This document shows, one piece after another, positions 46,566-60,456 of a DNA stretch of 64,000 nucleotides (the first letter of the stretch is position 1; the number at the start of each line of letters is the position of its first letter). Origin of the DNA: Elymus sibiricus (taxonomy: Eukaryota; Streptophyta; Magnoliopsida; Poales; Poaceae); assembly GCA_039707655.1 (NCBI GenBank), contig CM077676.1, positions 379,382,114-379,446,113 of the forward strand. Direction: 5' to 3'. The notes beneath the pieces are model-generated. The model saw only the letters and a program-made list of their open reading frames with translations. It was not told the DNA's origin and ran no database searches. A program made the translations under genes and the position numbers.

Positions 46566-47819
46566 GAGTTAGTCACCACTCATAGTACCTTGTCACATTC
46601 TCCGCTCCCCAACCCCTTCCGTTGCATCCTTGTCAACAAGCGTAACAAATTTCAGGTTCCAAATCATCTCTATCTCCAGGATGCATGAACCAAACAGGGG
46701 ATCATCACTGCCATGTAGACGCTTAAGACAAACCATATTTTCGAAGACTGATTCATAGATTCAAGGTCAAGGCACTCATCAAGATGCGCTGGACACCGTG
46801 TGCAGTCTGCCGCCGAGTATGGTGGCAAGGCAACTCCACACGTGTGGAGATGCCACAGACCGAGGTGAACACACCCTTGAGCCATCAAGTGGAAGGCTTT
46901 TGGACCTACTTTTGTTGAAAATCTGATGGAACATCGCGTGGGTGCGCAAGCACGAGCACTAGAAGTACATCTTCCGGAAGAAGACGGCACACATCAATCG
47001 TCATGTACATGGTACCCTAGGGTCCACGGCACACCTTCGATCCCAAGTTTATTGGCTCATTAGTTTTTTGTTTAACATGGTATGTATGTTGACACATGTA
47101 AGTGGGACACATGGTACTTTTCGTTAGGATACGCCACCAGGAGAAAGCTGAACATCATAGAAACTGCACGTGCCACAACTTACAAACTTACAAAAGAGTA
47201 CGACACTACAATTAATGTCTTGTTTCGTAGCAAAACACGGTCACTTGGCTAGTATGGGGGTAAAAACAGATTTACTTTTATTTTTTGGAGGAAATTTTTA
47301 ATATTCTTAAAATGAAGAAAAGATGCAAGAGGAGGCACTGAATTGCACTCGCACCGAACAATGTAGAGATAACCCTTCAAAAAATGAAAACCAAATGATT
47401 TAAAATATGAGAGACGGGACTGTGTATCAACCGAACCAAGTCAGTCCCTCGAGCTCTTTATCCTCCGAACTAATTCATCTCATGTATCTCCATCCATCAC
47501 AGTGTATAACAAAGAGAGATTTTTTGTTCGTTACCAACAAAGGCACCTTTACATCCCACCACCACCATGTCAATAACAAGAAGCAAAAGAACCAACGAAA
47601 AAACAACTAGCTTCCCATCTTCTTCAGGGACTATACAGCAGCAAGGGCTAACAGCAACTCTTAAGTGCATCGAACTCCATGGGTACGTCCAGCTTCCCCC
47701 GACTCCAAACCTTCATCTTATTTCTCATATTGTTTTGAAATTTTGCTTCCATTTTTATTCATTTCAAGTATATACATATATGTATTCACACCAATCGATC
47801 AGGCAATCACCAACATTAA

Positions 47820-48467
47820 CTAAGTCCAGATGGCAAGGGATGCCATGGCTATGGCCCCAAGAAACAAGGCAACGTATGCGCCAGCCTGCAGCCTGGCCGG
47901 GCTGCTGCTCATCCTCTGGCCAAGGAAATCAGCCGCGATGAGATCCACAAGTGCCATATAGATCAGTATACCAGCCGACATGGAATCGAGAATACCCTCC
48001 ACCACCAACGCCCTGGGGCTGTATGGGTCGTAGAATGACGCCATGGCCGCCCCCAAGGCGATCCCCGTGGGTGTGGTGATGGCAAAGAAGAATGACATCA
48101 AGATCGTAGAGAGATCCTTTAGCCGGGCCTGCATTATTGATTTGTTCATGACACAACTTGCTTGAAGGACGAACTGTTATGTAACACAAATGCACTATTC
48201 TTGGCTGAGGAGGTGCATGTTAATTATGATACAAAGGTTGTGAGAATCCTCTCTTTTCATTGTCCAAAATGCCACACACTAATCATGATTAGGGAAAAGT
48301 GGAGACCATTAATTAACCTGGGAAATGCAGTCACCTAGCGCGAAACCCTTGAAGAACTGGTGGAAGGAGAGGGCAGCAACCAAAGGCTTGATGGTACATT
48401 GGCTCTGCGAAACACCCAGTGATAGCCCGATGATCACCGAGTGTGATACAATCCCCAACTCCAGAAT
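47820..48467 (-). pseudogene. ZIP metal transporter, last two exons only (copy B)
   Basis: Same structure as copy A: exons 48318-48467 and 47820-48128, intron 48129-48317 with intact splice sites. It keeps D in DLIAADF but has K instead of E in HQFFEG, the helix V motif whose His and Glu bind metal in ZIP proteins. The exon coding for the N-terminal half is absent here too, because the next unit begins before any such sequence. It cannot encode a working transporter. Confidence 0.9.
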
Positions 48468-48516
48468 CTTGAAGGTCGGAAATACATGCAGCAAATCACT
48501 GTAAATGAAGCATATA

Positions 48517-48674
48517 CTTCCTCCGTTCCTAAATATAAGTCTTTTTAGAGGTTTCAATATGGACTACATACGGATGAATATAAACGTATTTTAGAGTGTA
48601 GATTCACTCGTTTTGCTCCGTATGTAGTCTATATTGGAATCTCTAAAAAGACTTATATTTTGAAACAGAGGGAG
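48517..48674. mobile_element. Stowaway MITE in ZIP intron (copy B)
   Basis: Same insertion as 28975-29132, TA flanks conserved. Confidence 0.92.
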
Positions 48675-49262
48675 TACATACCTGTGAAATTTACAACTCA
48701 AAACATCTATGCAACTGTAAATCCATGTGCATTTCACATAACAAACTAATTTGCTCATATTTTCATTTACTAATATTTGCTATATTAGTAAAACCATAGG
48801 AAAATAAGCCACTACAATCATGCAGATCAACAAATATTTATTTCATATGGCTGTTCTAGAATATAATGGCCACGATTTGTCATGCATAAATAGAGATCTA
48901 CGTATGGTAAATGCAACTACTGTAGATAGATAAGATCTTCCAAGAGATACCACCTTGTCTCATATGAAGTAAAACTAATTTTAGATCACAGTTATACTAT
49001 ATAGATGTTCGAAAGGTTAGAACTGGAGTTTTATACACGGTTTTCCACCCAAAAATATGAGCAGTACATGCGTAAACTAACGATGTTTTAGATGTATACG
49101 TAACAATAAAAATAAATAATTGGCAAATTCAAAAGATCAAGGCCCTTAATTAATCACAGTATTGTTTAATTACATTAATTTCTAAATCAATCCTCACAAT
49201 TGTTAGATATCACAACATAGGGTAAAATCTATTTGTATGTTCAACTATAGATCCATTGTATT

Positions 49263-50550
49263 GGTGAACGCCTAGATCGAATTCCTCCCAGGCTAATACC
49301 AACTCCTCCCAGGCTAATACCACGCCCCCGCATCGCCCCCGCTCGGGCGACTCGGGCGGGGACGAAACCCTACCACCGGGGGCTCTTCTTCCTTCCCTCC
49401 CTCCCTCCGCCGCCGCCGAAGGACGCCGCCGGCCTATAGCCCGGGGGCCGACGGTGGTGGCGGGGGCCTCCCTCTCTCCTGCGCCATGGGGATGGTGCGG
49501 AGCCCCGCGACGTGAGGAGGCGCGGCCGATCTGGCCTTGGCGGCGCGGCGAGCGTCCCTGCTTTGACCGGTGGCAGCGCGTCGGCCGGTCTTGCGGCGTT
49601 GGCTGCCTTCGGCGGCGGCGACCGGATCTGCGGCAACGGGCCATCTGACCTCGGATCGGCGGCGGCGGCTTGGAGGGCCTAGTGGACGGGTCGGCACCAT
49701 GAGTGGTCTGGCCTCCAGACAGATCTGATCTGGCCGGTGCGGCCTGCTCGCTGCGCGGCGGCTCAGATCGGTGGAGACCCGTGCACACGATGCTTGATGG
49801 AGGTTCGTCGAGCGGATCCGGGTGAAAACCTCGTTCTCGGCTTGTTGCCAAGACCGGCGATGGCGGCACTCTTTTGTGTCGTTACCTTCTTGAAGGCATC
49901 GCCGTGGAGAAGCTCCAGACCTCTATCTGCTACCTCCGGGGGAAACCCTAGATCATTAGATCGGATGACGGCGGCGCTCTGGTGTCGTTTCCCCCTTGGG
50001 GGCGTCATTCTTGAGGTGTACACGGGCTCGAGGGACCAGTGGACGGCTTCTTTGGTGGAGCGGTGCTTCATCTTACTCATTGATGGCGGCGGATCTCGGC
50101 GGCGTGGCGCAGTGGAGACTCGGCGTCTGATGCGCGGAGATGGACTCGCGTAGGAGGAAGACGCTGTCTGGCGTCATGGTGGCGTCGATGGCAGAGAGGC
50201 CTGGCAAGGTCGGTGCGTTAGTTTCTGCTCTGAAGATGGATTGGTGGAAGACGGCGGCGACGACACATGAGAGTGCGTCGGACCGGTTTGTACCCCAAAC
50301 CCAGTATGTGGCTCGGTTGGGGCCTCCGGCTTTAGATGTTAGGTTTTGGTGCGATGTTTGTTTGGTATTAGGTTCGGACTATCGGCACCCCTTCATCAAG
50401 TGGATAGGAGTAGCGACAGTTGTTGCTAAGATGGTGGCTTCAGACTACCTGATGTACTACTTTGTAAGGTCTTTGTGAATAATTAATAAAATGGCTGCAT
50501 GCATCGCCCAGATGCAGAGGCCGGGGGTAATCCTCCTTTTCTAAAAAAAA
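49263..50550 (+). mobile_element. Poly(A) retroposon 1 (copy B)
   Basis: Same insertion with the same 16-bp duplication. It differs from copy A at about ten bases, mostly transitions. Confidence 0.8.
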
Positions 50551-52081
50551 ATAGATCCATTGTATTCCAGGTTGACAAATTGCACTTCAAATTATATAAA
50601 ACAACTGTTAAGTAAAAGCGCACTCACAGTAGCATCACATGTATGAGTGTAAATCATGCCAGGAAAAAAAATCAATGAATTAATATATGTATCAAACAAA
50701 TGCAGTGCTAACTTTACGTGTCATGACTTTTGAGTATTAATGTGGCGATCTGTTTATTTATTCTTTTGCTAGTGAGTACATATTGAACTCTTGTTTCCTG
50801 CTAGAACGCAATGACAATATGAACCATTAGGTAGTACAAATGTGAAGAATTAAAATGGATACACCTTACATTTCATGTATTAAATGCACTAAAAAGAGTC
50901 GAATACAAAAGAGGCATCCACGATAAAAAAGAGAACTGTATTTAGATTCAAAGGTAATACACTAAACTAGATTTTTTTAGCGATGTAGCTTCTAGGATAC
51001 ATTGGTGCAGAACACATAATTTCTAGGAACACCACCAATGGTATGCCCACTGGCTGGGCGGTTGTATCAGGCTAGGTTCAAAGAAAATCAACTACATATA
51101 TCAAGAAAAAAATATAACACCTACAACATCAACAATTTAATTGACCAAGTAAAGATAAAGTAAATAAACATATGAGTTGATGAAAGTGTGGCTAGCAATA
51201 TATAATTATTAGCAAACTAACAAATGTGAGTTTTGTTGACCAGTCTGCAGCAAACTAATAAACACCATCGACGACAGTGTGTGGTTGTCTAAGAAATGGA
51301 AATTATGGAATGACTTTGTTAGACCCTATAGAACTAAAGATATGACTATATGTAACATTTTTTAATGTGATCAACTACAAAGTACGTTGCATCAAGACAT
51401 AGAAATTTCAATATTATATGCAGGAAAAATTGACTTGGTGGATCTACATTCTAATGGTATACAGCCAGCAAACATATGTAATTATAAATGTACGTCCAGT
51501 CAGCCTAACTAGGTCACAACTCTATCTTTATATAATTATATGCCTGTAATTCAAATCCCTGGCTCCAGAATCTTGAAAATCGGCAATACATGCAGCAAAT
51601 CAGTATACACTATGCATAAATACATATATACTTGGGAGATTTACAACTCAAAACATCTATGCAACTATAATTCCATGCACATTTCATATAGCTAACTAAT
51701 TTGCTCTTATTTTCATGTATATTCGTAGCAAAATAAGCCAATATATTCATTCACATAATAAAATGTATATACGGTAAGGATTTAGAGTATTATTTCGACT
51801 TTAGCCAAGATGGGCCTTACCAGATGTTTGGTGATCCCCAAAAAAATTGGTTATTGTTTGGATGGTGGCCAACTTTTTTGGCATGCCAATTCCTTTTTTT
51901 ACCCCGATTCAATTTTCACAATGTTGTCCAACTCATGGGCAGGCCAAAGCTTCACCAAAATTGTGGCCAGCCAACTTTTGGTTGGGCAAACCTGGGTGCA
52001 AAGACTCAAACCAAACACACGTATATCACATATAAATAGAGATCTCTGGTAAATATGACTGCCATGAACTAGAACAAGTGC

Positions 52082-53439
52082 AATTGGGTATTTCGGTCTT
52101 ATCCCTCATCCTTAGCTTGGCCTTCGAGTCACGTACAGGCTTGGAGGTGAGTCGAGGGAGAACCTTACCCTAGCTTGCAGCCACCCCCTCCCCCTTCTTT
52201 CCCCTCTTGTTGTTGCAAAAAGGTTGCCACTAGGCCATCCCGTCATGCAAATGAAGATGGTGGAGAGGCCCTCCTCAGTGTGCCTCATGAAGTCGGCTCT
52301 AGACATTGGAAGCGGCAGCCCCAGGCGAAGAAACGACATCGACTTTTGGGGGGTGGCAGCCGAGGGTGCTAGCCCGCGACCTTGGCCACACATGGAAATG
52401 AGATGTTGGCAAGCATGTGGCATGCTAGGCTCCCCATCGACCCTTGCATCAGATATGAATAAGACTAACCCTTTTGTACCACGTTGTAATTCCCGCTCCA
52501 CCAGATAAGGAAGTTGGTGCCCTAGGGTCCAGTGGACCGAGTATACTGGTTGAGGTGGATGATGACGGGGAGCTAGGGATGGAGAGAGACCTTTAGCTGG
52601 TGGTGGGGGCCATGAGAAGGACAACACGATGCTGGCTCCCTCCTCAGAGGCTTTGTCGAGGTCACCTTCCCCATACAATCCCTTTGCTTTTGGGTGAAAA
52701 CCCTAGCTTCCAGTCGGGCTAACGGTTTGCTCGGATGGTAAGCGATGATGAATTCATGTGGCGCATCCCGGCTAAGTGTCCTCATCTACACCTTGTATCT
52801 CTTGTTCGCTGACATGGCAACACCCCTGAGCCAGAGAGAGGGGACAAGGCTTACCCTTTACAACTGCAGTGGCGTGTCACTGGTAGTGAGAGTACGCTAT
52901 TTCAAGAGGCCTTGATATGTTGCGTCAGTGTTGTTGTCCTCTTTGTGACCATATTTTTTGTTTGTGGCTACATTCTTTAGCTTGTGTCTTGCTATGTGAT
53001 TGAGCCGTGCATGACACCGGTGCTCATGGTGAGCTTAGTGCAGTGTGCGTACTTTATGTTTTCTTACGTGGCAGTTTGACCGGAATTGCTCGGGCGTGTT
53101 CTCGGGTGAACCTCTCTGCCTGCCAATGATGTGATGTCGTGTGAACTAGTGCGAGAGGAAGGGTGGACCTCTTCAAAGGCAAAGCCAGACGGCATGGTGA
53201 CCTTGTTTGTCCAATCGAGAGTAGGCAAGGGTATGACCTTCCAGGTAGTGCCCCTCCTATGAACTTCGCCCCCCACGAGTGTTGGCCGCAGCGGTGGATT
53301 ACGGCCTCGACATTTCAAGCATCATTTCTCTTATTTATTTTGCTTGCTTGCTAGTTGTAAGCTATTTTTAAGCACTATGAATTTGCCGTTTGTGGATTTG
53401 TTATTTCAATTTGGGCGTAATGCCTTCGATCCAAAAAAA
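52082..53439 (+). mobile_element. Poly(A) retroposon 2 (copy B)
   Basis: Same insertion as 32540-33897; nearly identical (g to t at 53210 noted). Confidence 0.6.
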
Positions 53440-53701
53440 GTTACTATGTATGTAGTTACAGTAAATAAGATCTTCTGAGATGCACCTCATAGGAAATAAA
53501 ATCAATTTAAATTAAAATTACTATCCATAAAAAATGTTAGAAGTGGGAGTTCTATAGCAATAATTGTCTTCTACCAAAAATTATGCCCAGTACATGCACA
53601 GACTAACAAGGTTCTAGATGGCAGTATATACTACTAACAATAAGAATCAAGAATTTGATAAATTCAAATGATCTAGGCCCTAATTAATAATATTCTTTAT
53701 T

Positions 53702-54945
53702 TTTTTTGACAAAGAGTGGATTTTATTTACTCAAAATGAAGCATCAAGGGGATACAAACACAAGGAGTGCACACCCGACCTCTGCATAGCTAGGATACAT
53801 AAAGCCAACACCAACACACATAAACCCGCCGGCAAACAACAAAGTCATATAAGACCAAAGTTATGCCTAAGCAAGGAAAGAAATAAAAAAAAACAAATGA
53901 TCAAAGATCGACAAACTACAACAACGACCATATCCACACCAATCAATTTTTGACACCACATGGACAGTGAGAAAAGTTCTTCAACACCACCACCTTTATG
54001 AAGGAAACGACGCTCAAACGCCGCCTCACTGGATCCAACCAACAAAGGCAAGGTTTCTAGATTTTCACCCAGAAGAACAAGTCTGAGCATATTCGAGCAA
54101 TGCCTTCAACAAGGCAACGACACAAAAATATCGCCATTGCCAGGTAAAAACAACTCGCTTCATACCTAGGATTTAAACCCGGTGCTCCACACTAGGTACT
54201 CGAGAAGCACCATCGAATCAAAGTCAATCATGTGTTGTCGCCACCACTTTCCGCAATCCCAACAGCTACATACACTAGACCATTCCGCCGCTGTCACCGC
54301 ACAACCATATTCTCTGCGTCAAGCCGTCGTTCGCAGATTGCATTTCACCGTCGAAGGCAGACTAACAGGAGTGACAGCCGTCAAAACCCACAAACGAGCT
54401 TTTCGGCTGAATCTCGCAACCAAGCCAGTACAAGATACATAGCCAGATCTGGGCACAATCGCGGAGGGGAAACGACCACAATCCACCAGGTTGCAGCCAC
54501 CCGACCCAAGGCGTCAACGGAGGAGGACAACCATGGGTGACCGACTGGCACACCGCAACAGGCCACACGCCCGAGCAAACGGGCGCTGACCACGACCCTC
54601 CTGGCCAAGGCCATGTCGACCCATGGCGCTCACCTCTAGGCCACGGAGGAGCCTATCAGTGCTTCGTGGTGTCCCCACAAGAAGCCGTCGAAGCAAGCAG
54701 ATCGGCTGCGGGGACGACCAGATCTAGCGCATCACCCGCCGGAGCCACGGGAGGGACATCGGAGGGAGCTTCAGACGGTGCGGGGCAGAGATGGAATCTC
54801 CAGGAGGGAGGACAAGAGAGAGGGTGAAGGCCCTGCCACCGCCTACCACCGGAGCCTTTGCCCGGCGGCGATGATTGGCGGTGGCGAGGAGGAGGGTTGA
54901 GCTGGGGAGTGAGCGGCAGCGGCTGAACGCCTCCCGAGTCACATC
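53702..54945 (-). mobile_element. Poly(A) retroposon 3, minus strand (copy B)
   Basis: Same insertion as 34160-35403, identical apart from two or three bases left of B 53990. Confidence 0.75.
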
Positions 54946-55503
54946 ATATTCTTTATTAAATATCACTAATTTATTAAATGAACGTCACAATTGTTATTAA
55001 ATATTTCAATATAATTATGGAAAAGTCCATCTGAATGTTCAACTCCGGATCCAAGATTTCCAGGTTATTTATTATAACCTTATTACACTTTGGAATTTGG
55101 CAAGAACAATTGTCAAGTAAAAGCGCGCGCGCATGCATGGTGACAATAGTATCACATGTACGAGTGAAAATCACGGCAGAAAAACAACCAATGAATTAAT
55201 ATATGTATCAAAAATATACAAAGCTAACTTCACATGTCGTGACTTTTATTTCCTCGTATACCGTCGTGCAAGCTTCACTGACAAGTATGAATGTTATGAG
55301 CTCTTTATTTATTCTTTTGTTTGTGAAAAGTCCATGTTGAACTCTTACTTCCTGCTAGAATGCAAGGGCAATTAATATGGACCGTATTTAGATTTGAACA
55401 TGACACATTAAACTAGCAATTAGCAGTAATATATTAGAGGCTATTTTCAAGACCACATTGATCCTACCAAAAACAAGGAAATTTACATATTGTCCCTTTG
55501 CAG

Positions 55504-55653
55504 CCGCTTGATGAAAATAGCATACGGCGTCCTCACCGGTCCTCTCCTAAGCGCACAACTCCTCTGCAGTCTTCTGTAAAGAATAAGTACCCCATCGATG
55601 CCCATGCCGCCAAGAGCTGATTTAGCTGGTGTTTGATAGCTGTTACTTCACAG
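55504..55653 (+). pseudogene. Orphan 3'-terminal exon of unknown gene (copy B)
   Basis: Exact copy of 35962-36111, splice motifs included. Confidence 0.4.
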
Positions 55654-57848
55654 GTATGATCTGCTTTTGCCACATTTTATGTACTCATTTAATTTTGTAT
55701 CTGTGCTGGTAGAGAATATCGACTGAGATCTACCGGTCTTTCCTACAGATGCTTCATTGTTTGAGTAAAAGGTTTAGTTTCCAAGACACTAGATTTGTTA
55801 TTTTATGAGTTAACTAGGAACCTTTTAGGCTATTTGTATATGTTCAGTTATACTCTTATCGACACACATGAATTTACAGGAAAAAGCATATGAAGTATTA
55901 ACATTTTTGATATGCTGAAGCATTGCAATTAGTGTGTATTGTGTTCATTTCGCAGGTGTGTTGTTTTAGAAGACATACTGTCAAAAGTGTTCCCTCCTGA
56001 TTATAATTATTTTCACTGTAGTTAAAGGTTGTTGTTCGTTTTGTACCTCTTCGACAACAGATGCTCTTCCTGAGGCTTAGCGTTGACACCTAAAAAGACA
56101 TTGTTAGAGAAGTAGATCTGCACACTCTCCATTATATCACTCTGTGGAGCTAGATGGGTTACTGGCAGCTTCATAAAGAGCACATTTTTTAAGCCTGCAA
56201 TTATAGCTTAGAAAGAGTTATCTCCCCTGAGCTTACATACTAAATTGTTGGGTCCTCACAAGATTTCTTTGATGTGTATGAGTGTAATTACTTTTACCAT
56301 GAATCTATCTTCCTTCACCCATTCGTATATATGTGCACAAATATATATCGTGAAGAATATATCCAATGTTAAGAGGGATTTATCAACTTAGCTTACCTGA
56401 TACATTAATCCTTTGGTTCCAGATGTTGTTTTTGGTGGGAAAATGTGTTCTTCAGCTTTAGAACAACAAACAAATATATGATAGTTGGACCAATATAACA
56501 TTGTACTTATGTATATTGTGCTGCTTATATGTGCTCCCAAGAAAACAAGGTAGGCCAAGGAAACATGCATGGTTTACCGTGTCTATAACTACCTCACTTT
56601 TTCCAACAATAGACATATAAAGATCTCATTTGCATGTTTCTTTCTACACCCTGCGTGGATGCCTAATAACCTTATCATATAGGAACAAATTGCAAGAGAT
56701 ACAAAATACTCTTCCTGATCTATAGCAACATGGGCATCCATGCAACCCGTGTACCAATTAAACCACCCATGCCATGGGGGCCGAGCACGGTGGGTAAGGT
56801 GGAAACCAATGACTTAAATAAAGCTTCATAGCATACCCGAGATTTAGTTCAGATCACATTTTTAATTGCATTTCCATGTGTGACTTTCAATGCAGCTCAT
56901 ATGTCTTGAATTTTCAAATACAGAGCCTCTTTGGATCTCGGGAATTAGATAACTTAAGAATAGAAAAAAAAAGGACATGATTGGTATGTCATATGATATG
57001 GATCAACATCTCAAAACACGGCAAGATTTGAACTATTAAATTTTGATGGTGTACATGAATTAATGGGAGGGAAGGATTGTGAAAGGGGAGTGGGGCAATG
57101 CGTTACAGTTAAAATACTGCATTCAGGTTAATTATTTGTGAGGTGCTTGATTTTCCTAAGTTTACTGTTTTGATTATTCTTCAAACATTTACCACATAAG
57201 TTACTGTGATCGTATGAAGGCAATGAAGAAAGTAAACAGAAATGGAACTGAGTTATTGAGCAAGCTCCATCCAAACTACTATATTGCTAGAAACTGCCAT
57301 CAGTGGGTTCACAATATTTATGCATTTCCTAAAATAGCTAGCGCATGTATGCACATTGGTTCATGACTAGTGTTTTTAAATTGGATCACCAAAATTAGCT
57401 ACACGACCTTAAAAATATATAATGCTTTTGATATACAAAAAAAATATTTGACTAAATGACAATAAAGTCAATATAAGCCACGTGCATGAGACGCAAGCAA
57501 AGAAAGTGTGGTCTATAAATAATTGGCACACTGAACCAAAAGTAGCATATTTTTTTTGACAAGACCACTGCCACAAACCAAACACCTCCGACAGTGTGTG
57601 GCTGTCCAAGAAATGAAAATTATGGAACGACTTTATTTGGCCCCACAGAATTACAGATTTGACTACATTTTATTATTTGATCAACTAAAAAGTAAGCTGC
57701 ACCAAGACATAGATATTTCAATATTATCCGGAGGTGAAAAGTCGACTTGGTGGGCTAATATATAATGGTATACAACAAAACATATATAAATCAACAACTT
57801 CAGTGGGGTCAGATTATAGCGGTACATGCAGTAAGCAAAAAATCAATG

Positions 57849-58527
57849 TTTTAAATAACAAGCTATGCCATTTAGCGGCAGCGGCGGCTCGACCAAAAGC
57901 TATGAAAAGCTATAGTAGAGCTATATGGAAGCTAAGAACCATTTTGCATTTTTCTAGAATCATGAAAATTGAAAAAAAAAATAAGCATACAACCAGGCAT
58001 CATATATTATACATCACATATACTTGATATACACATATTCATACATAAAAAAAACCATCTGAATTGAAAAAATAAGTTTTGCATCAATGCATCATATATA
58101 CAGCAAAAACAAGAAGGAATAAGGCAGATGGATGGCTTTATGGAACTGACGCGTGCGTCCCTCCTCGGGCAGCAGCGGCTTAACGTCGCTAAATGACTCT
58201 AAATCTAGTGTTATATATATATAGCATAGTTCAAAAAAGCGCTAGGCATTAATTGTGTGTTTTTCCACCTCCTTGCGCTTTTCTGACCAAAGCGCATGCT
58301 TATGCGCAATTATGCGCAAATTAAGCGCAGTTATGCGCTAGGTGTTTTGCTATCGCCTAGAGCCTAGACGCACTTAAGCGCTCGCTTAGGGGCGCCTTTT
58401 TTAACTATGATATATAGTGACATTTAGCAAGCTATTAGCATCATTTTAGTTTAGCGTTAAAGTGCATAGCTTTAGCGGGGGAGGGATCACCGAAATCTAT
58501 AGCGACACTATAGCAGGCTATTTAAAA
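57849..58527. mobile_element. Outer TIR element (copy B)
   Basis: Same insertion as 38307-38985, including the nested element at 58227-58407. Confidence 0.5.
58227..58407. mobile_element. Inner TIR element (copy B)
   Basis: Same nested element as 38685-38865 with one substitution. Confidence 0.55.
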
Positions 58528-59141
58528 TTTGGCCAAAATAGGTTACAACTCTATCTTTAGATAATTCTGCTAGTAATTCAAATTAGACACAAAACAAGGG
58601 CATGCCGACCATAGTATTTTCTAACAGTTCATCACATGAAGCGACAAATAAGGTTAGAAATTATAGCTCGTGAATAAGGAATGATGAATATCTTGTGCAA
58701 TTTTCTTTACAAATCAAAAAGAGGAGTTGTTAAGGATAACTAACATAGTATATTTAAGAAATAAACTTGCAAACAAGGGACATAATTTCTAGATATTCAA
58801 CTTATTTCAAGCTATTAGATTATTTGGGTGGCTAAGAATATTTATATCAAGGAATAACTCATACTTTTATTGATATTGGTACAATAACTTTTACATTAGA
58901 AATTTAATATCAAACACAATCATCGGTAAATCTAGGCATCTAGGTGCGTTAGTTTAGAACTTCAGATATATCTTAACATAAGTGTTGCATCTAGAGTATA
59001 TGTCGCTTCTTTAATGGTACCGATATTTTTCTAAGTTCGTTGTTCTATACAAAGCATTTTTCTAAGTGTGTTCTTCTATAGAAATTGTAGTTAAGCAACC
59101 AAGGAAGTGATAGTATATGAGTTCATTACCACTGTTTGTAT

Positions 59142-59722
59142 GGTACACTAAGGACATGGTCGGTGACTACATTAAGACTGGTGGCAGGACTGCAATTGAG
59201 TGCTTCAAAAAGTTCGTGCAAGGGATGATTGAAATCGTTGATGGAGATTATTTGTGAAGCCTTAACAATGAAGATTTCAAGTCCTATTTCACATCAAAGA
59301 GGCCATGGGTTTCTTGACATGTTACGAAGTCTTGAATGTATGCATTGACATTGGGGAAAACGTCTCGTTGCATGGTTAGGTCAATCTCGTTGGGATAAAT
59401 GGAGCTTACACTTATGATAGAGGTGGTTGCATCGCAGGATCTTCGGATATGTCATTCACTATTTCGCTATTGTCTAGTCAAAGTTGTTCATTAAGCTCTG
59501 ATGTGAGTTTAGATGCGTGTATTGGTTCTCAAATATTGCAAATACTAGCAATATACAGTGCAACAAATGTTTTGTCCAGTATATAAAATGCAACTCTCGG
59601 AAATGGAATGCTACTATATCTGGAACTCTCAGCCTTCTGGTTTAGTTTGCGCAATTTTAATAAGAAATGCATGATAGTCATAATTTTTTTATAACAAAAC
59701 ATCGAAGAAAATAAGGTCATAA
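59142..59722 (+). pseudogene. Decayed PIF/Harbinger transposase (copy B)
   Basis: Copy of 39600-40180 with no difference noticed. Confidence 0.65.
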
Positions 59723-60456
59723 ATAATAGGCCGTTACTAAGAACAATGATTTGGTTGTGAGTTTTTCCTCGTGATTTGAGAAGATGAGTTGCAAAGGGTA
59801 GTTAATAAGGTCAGATATTCAACTTATTTTTAGGCCATTAGATTAGATCCGATGGCTAGGTTTATTCAAGCCCTAGCTCACACTATATAATACTCACTTT
59901 GACCGATAATTCAATTCGGTGCCCAGGCTCATCTACACCTGGTGAACAGTAAAATCTAAAAAATAGCAAAAAAATCCAAATTTTTTGTGGTGCAAGATGC
60001 TCAAATGCATGATGTCCGTGCAAAATTTTAGCTTGTTTGGACATTTGAGAAGCTCATGGCATTGCGGATCCTCTGATCACATCTCTGAGGCCGCCGCCCA
60101 AGCGTGCACCACCCCCGGTCAGCCCCTAGGCAGGGGACGATGACAAGGGAGAAGGGATGAGGAATATGCATTTAGCGCCATCACACGTTGCAACCCCTCC
60201 ATCGTCGGCGAAATCGCCAAATCTGAGCACCATTGCACCTGATCCATTGTCATTTTGCCACAACACCACCACGCCTCCACCACAAACCCCCAAGGACGCA
60301 TTGCTTAGCCTGCTGCCGGCGGACCGCGCCACTTACTGCCGATGTGGGAAGAACGGGGTTGGTGCCATCTCCACTGAGGCCGCAACCCATATTTCTAGAG
60401 TCCTCCTAGTGAGGGGAGCAACGAGGGCCTGACTAGCACCTACATCGGTGGCTCGC

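Larger units (their letters stand above)
40518..60059. repeat. Tandem unit copy B (19,542 bp)
   Basis: Second complete copy, same orientation, directly joined to A at 40517/40518 without spacer. It differs from A by scattered substitutions, mostly in the part homologous to A 20911-34445, by loss of the second G tract, and by a 4-bp indel near 45298. The part homologous to A 34446-40517 is nearly identical to A. Confidence 0.97.
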
